Assembly: GCF_000425445.1 (NCBI RefSeq)
Contig: NZ_AUDL01000015.1
Span: forward strand, 40,225 to 104,224
Length of the DNA: 64,000 nt
Direction: 5' to 3'
Origin: Flavobacterium denitrificans DSM 15936
GTDB lineage: Bacteria; Bacteroidota; Bacteroidia; Flavobacteriales; Flavobacteriaceae
Shown here: positions 25,904-33,496 of the stretch, one piece after another
Position numbering within the stretch: position 1 is the first letter of the stretch
Layout of the letters: each line of letters starts with the position of its first letter
Translations under genes and position numbers: made by a program
Notes under the pieces: generated by a model
Told to the model about the DNA's origin: nothing
The model's database searches: none
Seen by the model: only the letters and a program-made list of their open reading frames with translations

Positions 25904-26746
25904 TTATCTGCTCCACTCAGCGATACTGTCTTTATTCATTTTTACATAATCTTGATTGTTTGCCGTTTCAGCTGCAGCTAATGACGCTTTTGCAGTTTCA
26001 ATTGCACCTTTTTTATCTCCTTGCTTAGCTTGGATAATAGATTTCAATCTTAAGATATAATAAGGTTTTTCAGTAACCAAGTCTAAAGATTTGTCAACGT
26101 AAGTTCTTGCCGTTTCAATATTTCCGTTTGATTGGAACAAATATTGTGCTGCTGCAAAATAATCATTAGATGATGGTCCAGCCAAAGTTTTTTCGATACT
26201 TGCTGTCGCCGTTTTTGCAGTTGGAACCTCAAATTTTAAAGCGACATGAGAATTTTCCCAAGCCATTTCCAAGTAAGCAAAATTAGGATCTAAACCATTG
26301 ATTCCGATAGTGAAAGTCTCCACCGGAGTTGGCAATGCTTCCTCTTTTACTGTAGTTCTCAAAGCAACATAAGAATCACTCCAGTTTTCTGGCAATCCCC
26401 AATTGTCTGTAGACAAGTAAAAAATAATTTCCCAGCTTTCAATTTTAGGAATCGTATAAATTGAATACTTACCTTTTTTCAAGGTTTTTCCATCAATTAT
26501 TACATCATCACTAAAATTGATAATCGTATTTTCGTTAGCTCCTGTTCTCCATAATTTTCCAAACGGAACTAAATTTCCAAAAACTGCTCTTCCTCTTGCA
26601 CCCGGACGTGAATATGTCACTTCAACATCAGTTAAACCTACAGTTTGTTTAATGTAAGCTTTTGGACTTGCCTGTGGTGTTCTTATCTGTGCTTCAGAAG
26701 CAAAAGGCGCTAATAGGATAGCAAATGCAATAAGTATTTTTTTCAT
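25904..26746 (-). CDS. DUF2911 secreted protein
   Basis: A 280-residue protein with a signal peptide (1-19, ending SEAQ). The DUF2911 domain covers about residues 22-175, with the hallmark VTYSRPGARGRAVFG, FGKLWRTGANENT and GKYSIYTIP. A C-terminal helical part resembles tetratricopeptide hairpins (AAQYLFQSNGNIETARTYVDKSL). The family is common in Bacteroidota and has no known function. A well-formed promoter lies upstream, so it is probably its own transcript. Confidence 0.87.
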   Translation of the reverse strand: MKKILIAFAILLAPFASEAQIRTPQASPKAYIKQTVGLTDVEVTYSRPGARGRAVFGNLVPFGKLWRTGANENTIINFSDDVIIDGKTLKKGKYSIYTIPKIESWEIIFYLSTDNWGLPENWSDSYVALRTTVKEEALPTPVETFTIGINGLDPNFAYLEMAWENSHVALKFEVPTAKTATASIEKTLAGPSSNDYFAAAQYLFQSNGNIETARTYVDKSLDLVTEKPYYILRLKSIIQAKQGDKKGAIETAKASLAAAETANNQDYVKMNKDSIAEWSR

Positions 26747-26770
26747 TTTAGTTTTTTATTTGTTTCTGTT

Positions 26771-26798
26771 CAAATTTACAAATTCAATTAGCTAACAA
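26771..26798 (-). promoter_or_regulatory. Promoter of the DUF2911 gene
   Basis: On the minus strand, TTG (complement of 26796-26798), a 17-base spacer, then TAAATTTG (complement of 26771-26778) match both promoter elements. The start codon is 24 bases on. Confidence 0.65.
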
Positions 26799-26817
26799 AT
26801 GTTAAATTTAACTTAAT

Positions 26818-27480
26818 TCAGACTGTAATCTGTGATATTTTTTGCGCGTTTAATTCATCAAAATGGTTGATTACTAAATCAGCATTTGAGAGATCTTGCA
26901 TATTAGAATGCTCGCTTTTGTAGCCCACACAATAAATTCCTGCTGCTTTTGCTGCTTTTACACCGTTGGTACTATCTTCAATAATAATACATTCTTCTTT
27001 TGGAGCGATCGACAACGAAGCGGCATGAATAAAAATTGCTGGATTCGGTTTTGATTGTGGAAAATCCTCACCACTCACAACGTGTGAAAAATATTGATGC
27101 AAATTAAATCTTGTAAAAACACGATCAATTGTAACTTTTGCAGCTGATGAAGCTAAAATCAACTGAATTTTATTCGCATATAAATCTTTAATCAAATCTT
27201 CAACACCTTCTAACAGAAATAGATCTTCTTTTGTATCAAAAGCATCATTAAAAATGCTTCTTTTTCTCTGAATCAAATCTTCGACTTCTTGGTCGATTAC
27301 CGGAAAAAATCCTTTTAAAGTCTGAAAAGTATTTCGAGTTGAAAATCCAGTAAATGAAGTGTACATTTCTTCTGAAACTTCGATATTTAACTCTGAGAAT
27401 TGTTTGTAATAAGCATAACGATGAACGGGTTCTGTATCGACAATTACGCCGTCCATATCAAAAATTACTGTTTTAATCAT
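26818..27480 (-). CDS. HAD hydrolase, beta-phosphoglucomutase-like
   Basis: A 220-residue HAD subfamily IA enzyme. Motif I is D8-M-D10-GVIVD, motif II is ASSAAK, motif III lies at SKPNPAIF, and motif IV is IIEDSTNGVKAAKAAG. The helical cap lies between residues about 15 and 85. Such proteins act on sugar phosphates (phosphatases or beta-phosphoglucomutases). Motif I has the DxDGV form found in both, so the reaction is not decided. It lies 68 bases after tcdA, with a CTTAG-type repeat between them. Confidence 0.87.
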   Translation of the reverse strand: MIKTVIFDMDGVIVDTEPVHRYAYYKQFSELNIEVSEEMYTSFTGFSTRNTFQTLKGFFPVIDQEVEDLIQRKRSIFNDAFDTKEDLFLLEGVEDLIKDLYANKIQLILASSAAKVTIDRVFTRFNLHQYFSHVVSGEDFPQSKPNPAIFIHAASLSIAPKEECIIIEDSTNGVKAAKAAGIYCVGYKSEHSNMQDLSNADLVINHFDELNAQKISQITV

Positions 27481-27485
27481 TTTTT

Positions 27486-27526
27486 ATTAAGTTGCTAAGG
27501 TTCTGAGGGACTGAGGCTCTAAGTTT
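27486..27526 (-). repeat. CTTAG-rich intergenic repeat, copy 2 (inverted)
   Basis: On the minus strand it reads cttagagcctcagtccctcagaaccttagcaactta: units of ctTAG/ctCAG spaced 8-9 bases apart. It ends 6 bases before the HAD start codon and resembles 11127-11165. Confidence 0.55.
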
Positions 27527-27548
27527 TTTTTCTAAAAACTGTGACTAA

Positions 27549-28271
27549 TTATTCTTTTTCTTTCGAAATTAAATAACGAATAACGGTTTCAGCCGCATGA
27601 AGACCAAATAATCCAGGCATGTAGCTGTTTGTTCCGTAGAAAGATTTTTTGAAATTTTTTCCGTCAGTTAATTTTAAGCTTTTTTCATTCTGGATTTCAG
27701 AAGAGAAAACTACTTTTAATTTATTGATTTTAGCAGCTTTCAATCTCTTGCGAATTGTTTTTGAAAAATAACAGTTGATTGTTTTCGAAATATCTGCCAC
27801 TTTTACTTTAGATGCCAACATCTTTCCTCCGGCACCCATGCTGCTTATGATTTTTACTCTCTTGCGTTTTGCAGCAATGATCAAATTTAATTTTGGAGTA
27901 ATACTGTCAATGCAATCCAAAACATAATCAAACTCTGGCGAAACAATTTCAAAAGCACGTTCTGGCGATAAAAACTCTTTTACACGCGTTAATTTCAATT
28001 CTGGATTAATATCCATTAATCGATCTCCTACAATTGTAATTTTTGGTTCGCCTACAGTTGAATGCAAAGCTGGCAATTGTCTATTTATGTTGGTAATATC
28101 AACCACATCACCGTCAACAATAGTCATGTTTCCTACTCCTGCTCTTGCTAAAAACTCAGCTGCAAATGATCCCACTCCTCCTAATCCAACTACTAAAACA
28201 TTTGCATTCTGCAAGTTTTCTAATCCTTCTTTTGTAAATAAAAGCTCGGCTCTTTCTGTCCACTCTGCCAT
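27549..28271 (-). CDS. tcdA: tRNA threonylcarbamoyladenosine dehydratase
   Basis: An E1-like (ThiF/MoeB fold) ATP-dependent enzyme that cyclises the t6A modification at tRNA position 37 to ct6A. The nucleotide-binding loop is G29-L-G-G-V-G34-S, followed by VDGDVVDITNINRQLPA (ATP site and R-finger). The tail YGTNSYMPGLFGLHAAETVIRYL is typical of TcdA/CsdL. The 240-residue length fits. It lacks the CxxC zinc motif of MoeB. The TatD gene is 74 bases upstream, in the same direction. Confidence 0.92.
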   Translation of the reverse strand: MAEWTERAELLFTKEGLENLQNANVLVVGLGGVGSFAAEFLARAGVGNMTIVDGDVVDITNINRQLPALHSTVGEPKITIVGDRLMDINPELKLTRVKEFLSPERAFEIVSPEFDYVLDCIDSITPKLNLIIAAKRKRVKIISSMGAGGKMLASKVKVADISKTINCYFSKTIRKRLKAAKINKLKVVFSSEIQNEKSLKLTDGKNFKKSFYGTNSYMPGLFGLHAAETVIRYLISKEKE

Positions 28272-28345
28272 ATTATATTTTTTGTTGTTTTATTTTTTTA
28301 TTTCAGGTTTCTGCCTAACACATTTTACCTTAAACATTACACTTT

Positions 28346-28996
28346 TTATTTCTCTTCAAAAATATCTTTATAATTACTTGAAATAATCCCTTGTAATTCT
28401 TTTAAATCTAATCCTTTATATGTTCCAGCTAAATCATAAACCTGTTGAATACCTTCTTCAATTGTATCGGTTTCTAAAAGAAATTTATCATTTGGAATAT
28501 TCTGAAAAACCGTTTTTAATTCTGGATTTCTAAGCAAATATTTTCCAAATGAAATATAAAATCCTGCAGCAATTAATTGGTTTGCCAATTGACTGTTTTT
28601 TGAAAATCCGTGAATAATCATTGGAACTGAAATTTTCAATTTCTTTTTGATTTCGATCACTTCTTGAAAAGCCGCCACGCAATGAATTACTACTGGTTTT
28701 TTATATTTTTCGGCCAAAGCCAATTGTTTTTCAAATACTGAAATCTGAATTTCGAAAGGCTGTTCTATTCGTTTGTCTAATCCACATTCGCCAACTGCTA
28801 AGCAATTTCTAGTTTGCAATTTTTCTTCTATAATTTTCAAATCCGATTCCATTCTTTCCTCAGAAATATGCCACGGATGAATTCCGATAGAATAAAACGG
28901 AATTGAAGCATCAAATTCATGTGGATATTGATTCACCAATTCCAATACATTAGATTGATCCGTAAACTGATGCGTATGAAAATTAAAGAATTCCAT
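28346..28996 (-). CDS. TatD family hydrolase
   Basis: A 216-residue TIM-barrel metal-dependent hydrolase, predicted DNase. Metal ligands are H7-T-H9 at the N-terminus, VGECGLDK (Glu), VIHC (His near 124), PMIIHGFSKN and LLETDT (Asp near 178). The length is shorter than the 260 residues of E. coli TatD, as is common for Bacteroidota members. Its start overlaps the stop of the DUF1684 gene by one base, so the two are coupled. Confidence 0.88.
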   Translation of the reverse strand: MEFFNFHTHQFTDQSNVLELVNQYPHEFDASIPFYSIGIHPWHISEERMESDLKIIEEKLQTRNCLAVGECGLDKRIEQPFEIQISVFEKQLALAEKYKKPVVIHCVAAFQEVIEIKKKLKISVPMIIHGFSKNSQLANQLIAAGFYISFGKYLLRNPELKTVFQNIPNDKFLLETDTIEEGIQQVYDLAGTYKGLDLKELQGIISSNYKDIFEEK

Positions 28997-29589
28997 TAAT
29001 GAAATGTTTTAACTCCTGCTTTGATTTCAACATTCAAATCATTTTCTAAAGGAACAAGCGGACAAGAATATTTATGATTATAAGCACAATACGGATTATA
29101 CGCTTGATTAAAATCGACTACAATTGTGTTTCCTTTCGGAATTTTCAAATCAATATACCTTCCACCGATATAGCTTTCTTTTCCACAAGTTAAATCTGAA
29201 AAAGGCAAAAACAAATGATCTTTATATTGCTCTTGTTTCGAAAGATCAATGCTTCTGTAAACATTCAGCTTCAGCGCTTTTCCATCTAAAGAAAAAGACA
29301 GCGTTCCGTACTTTATATATTTTGGAGTTCTCGTTCCCGTAGTTTTCATTTCGAAAACTTTTTCGTTTTTTGCTTTTTCAAATTTTGCAACCACAAAGTA
29401 TTTTCCATTAATCGGATAAAAATCTAAAGATTTAAATGTCTTTAAATCCTCTTCCATCAACGGACTTGTTTTAGCATCAGCATATTCGGAATTAATTTGC
29501 TTCTGAAATTTTTCTGCTTCAACACGATCAAATTTCTTTTGGCTAAAACTAAAAACCAATACGCAAATTAGGATTAGGCAATTCTTCAT
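28996..29589 (-). CDS. DUF1684 protein, probably exported
   Basis: A 197-residue protein. The N-terminus (MKNCLILICVLVFSFS) is a signal-like helix. DUF1684 features are FYPINGKYFVVAKF, the YGTLSFSLDGKALKLNVYR strand pair, FLPFSDLTCGKESYIGGRYIDL and the near-invariant NPYCAYNHKYSCPLVPLENDL ending. The family has no established function. I use ATG 29589 because the signal sequence begins there. An in-frame ATG at 29628 adds a non-hydrophobic extension. It is divergent from the MFS gene. Confidence 0.85.
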   Translation of the reverse strand: MKNCLILICVLVFSFSQKKFDRVEAEKFQKQINSEYADAKTSPLMEEDLKTFKSLDFYPINGKYFVVAKFEKAKNEKVFEMKTTGTRTPKYIKYGTLSFSLDGKALKLNVYRSIDLSKQEQYKDHLFLPFSDLTCGKESYIGGRYIDLKIPKGNTIVVDFNQAYNPYCAYNHKYSCPLVPLENDLNVEIKAGVKTFH

Positions 29590-29659
29590 CTTTGAAAATT
29601 TTCTGCAAAAATAGTTTAAAAGTAACAAAGCAACAACCGTTCAAACTTACAAAGTTTCC

Positions 29660-29667
29660 TAACTTTG
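29660..29667 (+). promoter_or_regulatory. -7 promoter box of the MFS gene
   Basis: TAACTTTG matches TAnnTTTG. TTC (one mismatch to TTG) lies 17 bases upstream at 29640-29642. The box is 20 bases before ATG 29688. Confidence 0.5.
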
Positions 29668-29687
29668 TTGCAAATACAAAAAATATA

Positions 29688-30905
29688 ATGCTCAAAACCG
29701 CTTTTAGCCACTACATCAACAATTTTAAAGGATTTACAAGAGAAATTTGGATACTTGCCCTAATCACTTTTATTAATCGTGCAGGAACAATGGTGCTTCC
29801 TTTTTTGTCGAAATATTTAAAGGAAGACTTAAATTTTGATTATAATCAGGTGGGATGGATCATGGTTTCATTTGGATTCGGTTCTATGTTAGGTTCTTGG
29901 CTCGGCGGAAAACTTTCCGATAAAATAGGTTTTTACAAAATCATGATTTTTAGTTTGTTTACCAGTGGAGTTTCATTGTTTTTTGTTCAATATATAACTT
30001 CATTTTGGGGACTTTGTATTGCAATGTTTTGCTTAATGACGATTGCAGATATGTTCAGGCCTGCAATGTTTGTATCTTTAGGAGCTTATGCAAAACCAGA
30101 AAACAGAACGAGAGCGCTAACACTTGTTCGGCTTGCGGTAAATCTAGGTTTTGCTGCTGGGCCTGCGCTTGGTGGTTTGATTATTATGGGAATGGGCTAT
30201 TCAGGACTTTTTTGGGTTGATGGTGCTTCTTGTATTGTTTCAATTTCAATTTTTGCATTATTAGTTAAGGAGAAGAAAAAAACTGAACATAATGACAAAA
30301 CCGAAAGTGCTACTGATATACAATCAGTATTTCACGATAAAATATTTTGGGTTTTCTTGTTTGTGAGCTTTATCACGGCTATGATTTTCTTTCAGCTTTT
30401 CACCACTCTACCTTTATATCATAACGAGAAATTTGGTTTAAGTGAATTCCAAACTGGATTGTTAATGACTTTAAACGGACTTTTAATTTTTTCTTTAGAA
30501 ATGCCAACGGTTGGTTTTATGGAAAGAAAAGGTTTCCCGAAAATCAAGATTATTATTGTTGGATCGTTTTTAATGGCTTTCAGTTTTATACTTTTATTAA
30601 TTAATATTTGGGCGGGAATTCTTGTAATCAGCATGATTTGTATATCAATTGGTGAAATTCTGACTTTCCCATTCTCCAATGCATTTGCTTTAAGTCGCGC
30701 GCCACGTGGCCAGGAAGGGCGATACATGGCACTCTATACTATGAGTTTTAGTTTGGCTCATATTATAAGTTCTAAGGTGGGTTTCGGAATTATAGCTGTT
30801 TTTCATTATCAAGCAAACTGGCTTTTCATGGCTTGTAGCGGATTTGTAGCTACTCTTTGTTGTTTCTGGATAAAAAAAGCCTTAAACAGTAAACAAAAGT
30901 CTTAA
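29688..30905 (+). CDS. MFS transporter
   Basis: A 405-residue major facilitator with 12 predicted membrane helices. The loop 2-3 signature is GSWLGGKLSDKIGFYK, and the second half repeats the pattern at FMERKGFPKIK. The central loop is Lys/Glu-rich (KEKKKTEHNDKTES). It resembles the YdeD/MdtH-like drug and solute exporters, but the substrate is not determinable. ATG 29688 sits just after a promoter box. The longer ORF start at 29592 precedes that box and would not be transcribed from it. Confidence 0.85.
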   Translation: MLKTAFSHYINNFKGFTREIWILALITFINRAGTMVLPFLSKYLKEDLNFDYNQVGWIMVSFGFGSMLGSWLGGKLSDKIGFYKIMIFSLFTSGVSLFFVQYITSFWGLCIAMFCLMTIADMFRPAMFVSLGAYAKPENRTRALTLVRLAVNLGFAAGPALGGLIIMGMGYSGLFWVDGASCIVSISIFALLVKEKKKTEHNDKTESATDIQSVFHDKIFWVFLFVSFITAMIFFQLFTTLPLYHNEKFGLSEFQTGLLMTLNGLLIFSLEMPTVGFMERKGFPKIKIIIVGSFLMAFSFILLLINIWAGILVISMICISIGEILTFPFSNAFALSRAPRGQEGRYMALYTMSFSLAHIISSKVGFGIIAVFHYQANWLFMACSGFVATLCCFWIKKALNSKQKS

Positions 30906-30992
30906 AATTCAACATCTGCATAAAATATTAATTTTCAATTTATTACCTTTAAATTGAAATATTTTTTTGTGCCAAATTCTCAATTCAAACTT

Positions 30993-31032
30993 AAAAAATA
31001 GTTAAATAACTATTTTTATAGTTGTGTAACTA
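30993..31032. promoter_or_regulatory. Two BlaI-type operator dyads
   Basis: Dyad 1 is aaaatagtt-aaat-aactatttt (30995-31016). Dyad 2 is tagtt-gtgt-aacta (31019-31032). A further half-site, tagttgta, lies at 31039-31046. Each has TAGTT/AACTA half-sites with a 4-base centre. They cover the -33 element of the promoter, as expected for autorepression by the BlaI proteins encoded downstream. Confidence 0.65.
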
Positions 31033-31052
31033 AAAAAATAGTTGTAGGTTTG
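31022..31052 (+). promoter_or_regulatory. Promoter of the BlaI-M56 locus
   Basis: TTG (31022-31024), a 20-base spacer, then TAGGTTTG (31045-31052). The -33 element lies inside operator dyad 2. The first start codon is 18 bases after the -7 box. Confidence 0.65.
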
Positions 31053-31070
31053 AATTAAAATTTAGGACAC

Positions 31071-31439
31071 ATGCAAAAGTTAACCAATAAAGAAGAAGAA
31101 ATTATGCACATTTTATGGAAGCTCAGAAAGGCTTTTGTAAAAGAAATTCAGGCAGAAATCACTGAGGAACAGCCGCATTACAACACACTTTCGACTATTG
31201 TTCGTAATCTTGAGGAAAAAGGTTTTGTAGCGCACAATGCTTTTGGAAATACGCATCAATATTATCCAACAATTACCTTAGAAGCGTACAGTAAAAAGTA
31301 TATGAAAACTGCTATTGACAATTATTTCAATAGTTCTTATAAAAACATGGTTTCGTTTTTTGCTAAAGAAGAAAAAATCTCGGCAGCAGAATTACGTGAA
31401 ATCCTGGATATGATTGAAAATCCAAAAGAAGAAAAATAG
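31071..31439 (+). CDS. BlaI/MecI/CopY family repressor, copy 1
   Basis: A 122-residue winged-helix repressor: EEEIMHILWKL, then the recognition region HYNTLSTIVRNLEEKGFVAH, then a dimerising C-terminus (AIDNYFNSSYKNMVSFFAKEEKIS). In BlaI systems the partner membrane protease triggers cleavage of the repressor. The M56 protease gene begins 6 bases downstream. It is 107/122 identical to copy 2 at 33125, with a single change in the first 50 residues. Two matching dyads lie on its promoter. Confidence 0.92.
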   Translation: MQKLTNKEEEIMHILWKLRKAFVKEIQAEITEEQPHYNTLSTIVRNLEEKGFVAHNAFGNTHQYYPTITLEAYSKKYMKTAIDNYFNSSYKNMVSFFAKEEKISAAELREILDMIENPKEEK

Positions 31440-31445
31440 TAGTTT

Positions 31446-33101
31446 ATGGAAGCACTTTTCATATATATAGCAAAATCAACTGGTTTGATTGTAATGTTCT
31501 TTTGCGTTTATCACTTTTTACTTCGCAAAGAAACATTCTTCAATACAAATAGATGGTTTTTACTGGCTGGTCTAGGAACCTCTGCTTTGTTGCCTCTTTT
31601 GGTTTATACTAAAACAATCTTAGTAAACCCTACTCCTGTTTCAAATTTTGTTTTACCACAAGTGCCTCTTTCACAAACTACTCCAAAGGAAGTTTTTGTA
31701 ATCAATTGGAATTATATACTTCTAGCAATTTATGGTCTAGGTTTTTTAATCTTGCTAATAAAATTTGCATTAGATTTTTACAGCTTGCAATCTGTTTTGA
31801 AAGGAAAAAAAGTTCACCAGCAAGCTGATTTCAAATTTATTGACACCAACGAAAATATTGCTCCTTTCTCCTATTTTGAATATATAGTTTACAACTCATC
31901 AATGTACACTCCATCAGAATTAGAGAATATCATCGAGCACGAGAAAGTGCACAGCGATCAAAATCATACTGCAGATATTTTGATAGCCCGCATTTTTTGT
32001 CTGCTTTTTTGGTTTAACCCAGTTATCTGGCTTTACAAAAAAGCAATTGCTCAAAACCTGGAATTTATTGCCGACAAAGAAGCAGCAAAAAAATTATCAG
32101 ATAAAAGGGCTTATCAATACACGCTTTTGAAAATTACAACTCACGAAAGCTGTATTGCAATCACCAATCATTTTTATCAATCATTAATCAAAAAACGAAT
32201 TGTTATGTTAAACAAAAATCAATCAAAAAAGAGGAATCTGTGGAAGTACTATCTTGTTATTCCAGCTCTTGTTGCGTTTGTTTTATTATTTCAAGTGAAA
32301 ACAATTGCACAAGAAAAACATCAGATTCAAAAGGAAAAAGCTGACGAAATTAAATCATTGGATGTCTACAAAATCAGTAAAACTTCAACAGATTCAGATT
32401 TAAAAGACATTAAACAGAAATTAAAAACGAATCATAATATCGATTTTGAAACTTCTGAAATCAAAAGAAATGCTTCGAGCCAATTAACGTCAATCAAAAT
32501 TGATATTAAAAACGGGAAGCAACAATCGCAATCTATTCAAACTGGTGGCAATAAAGCTATAAAAGATTTTGGCGTAATTGTTAAAACGGATCAAAATGGC
32601 AGTAAAACTGTTGGTTTTCAAACATCTAATGAAACTGCTAATTCTCAAATTGCCCCAGAAGACAAACTAGATGTACAAACAAGTCAAAACTCTAAAGTCA
32701 TTAAAAATGTTAAAACTAATCATTATACTGTTACAAGCTGTGATGCAAGTGCTGCTGGAGATAATACAAATACTTCTGTAAAGGCAAATACTGATTTATC
32801 TGTAAATGAAACTGAAAATATTGTTAAGGTGAAAATTAATGCTAATCCAAAACCTATAATTGTCATCAATGGAAAATTTGCTGACCCTGATATAAACATT
32901 GAGGACATCAACCCAACTAAAATAAGCACTATTACAATTAAGAAAGGAATTGAGGCTGAAGCAAAATACGGAGAAACTGGTAATCATCCAGTTATTGAGG
33001 TAGTTACAAAAGTTGCAATAGGGAAATATGAATTTGAACCACTACAAGGAAAAATTGTTAAATCAAGCGGAACCCAAAAAACATTTTCCTTAACTAATTA
33101 A
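31446..33101 (+). CDS. M56 (BlaR1-like) membrane metallopeptidase, copy 1
   Basis: A 551-residue signal-transducing zinc protease. Helices 1-3 lie near residues 7-25, 38-56 and 88-108. The zinc motif is H165-E-K-V-H169, with Glu206 in the LEFIAD segment. There is a helix near 182-197 and a last helix near 268-286. The periplasmic tail has two parts: a domain of about 100 residues shared with copy 2, and a C-terminal segment (INPTKISTITIKKGIEAEAKYGE, PVIEVVTK) that resembles the plug-like motif of TonB-dependent receptors. It lacks the penicillin-binding domain of true BlaR1, so a beta-lactam signal is unlikely. It is flanked by BlaI genes on both sides. Confidence 0.88.
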   Translation: MEALFIYIAKSTGLIVMFFCVYHFLLRKETFFNTNRWFLLAGLGTSALLPLLVYTKTILVNPTPVSNFVLPQVPLSQTTPKEVFVINWNYILLAIYGLGFLILLIKFALDFYSLQSVLKGKKVHQQADFKFIDTNENIAPFSYFEYIVYNSSMYTPSELENIIEHEKVHSDQNHTADILIARIFCLLFWFNPVIWLYKKAIAQNLEFIADKEAAKKLSDKRAYQYTLLKITTHESCIAITNHFYQSLIKKRIVMLNKNQSKKRNLWKYYLVIPALVAFVLLFQVKTIAQEKHQIQKEKADEIKSLDVYKISKTSTDSDLKDIKQKLKTNHNIDFETSEIKRNASSQLTSIKIDIKNGKQQSQSIQTGGNKAIKDFGVIVKTDQNGSKTVGFQTSNETANSQIAPEDKLDVQTSQNSKVIKNVKTNHYTVTSCDASAAGDNTNTSVKANTDLSVNETENIVKVKINANPKPIIVINGKFADPDINIEDINPTKISTITIKKGIEAEAKYGETGNHPVIEVVTKVAIGKYEFEPLQGKIVKSSGTQKTFSLTN

Positions 33102-33124
33102 ATTTAACAGCCAAAACCAAAATA

Positions 33125-33493
33125 ATGCAAAAATTAACCAACAAAGAAGAAGAGATAATGCACATTTTATGGAAGCTTAAAAAAGCTTTTGTAAAAGAAA
33201 TTCAGGCTGAAATCACTGAAGAACAACCGCATTACAACACGCTTTCGACTATTGTACGCAATCTTGAAGAAAAAGGATATGTTAGCCATAATGCTTTTGG
33301 GAATACGCATCAATATTACCCAATCGTGAGTATTGAAGAATATAGAAAAGGCTTTATGAGCACCGCAATTGATAATTATTTCAATAGTTCTTATAAAAGC
33401 ATGGTTTCGTTTTTTGCCAAAGAAGAAAAAATTTCTGCGACCGAATTACGAGAAATCTTAGCAATGATAGAAAATCCAAAAGAAGAAAAATAA
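33125..33493 (+). CDS. BlaI/MecI/CopY family repressor, copy 2
   Basis: A 122-residue paralog of the gene at 31071, differing at 15 positions. Nine of these are clustered at residues 67-79, in the linker to the dimerisation domain. The DNA-binding part has three changes (R19K, F52Y and A54S), so both proteins should read the same operator and might form mixed dimers. Only 23 bases separate it from the upstream M56 gene and I see no promoter there, so all four genes probably form one transcript. Confidence 0.92.
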   Translation: MQKLTNKEEEIMHILWKLKKAFVKEIQAEITEEQPHYNTLSTIVRNLEEKGYVSHNAFGNTHQYYPIVSIEEYRKGFMSTAIDNYFNSSYKSMVSFFAKEEKISATELREILAMIENPKEEK

Positions 33494-33496
33494 GTT

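Noticed and set aside
31071..33493. A beta-lactam resistance (blaR-blaI) locus
   Set aside because: No beta-lactamase gene is near, and the M56 proteins lack a penicillin-binding sensor domain. Only the regulatory logic is shared.
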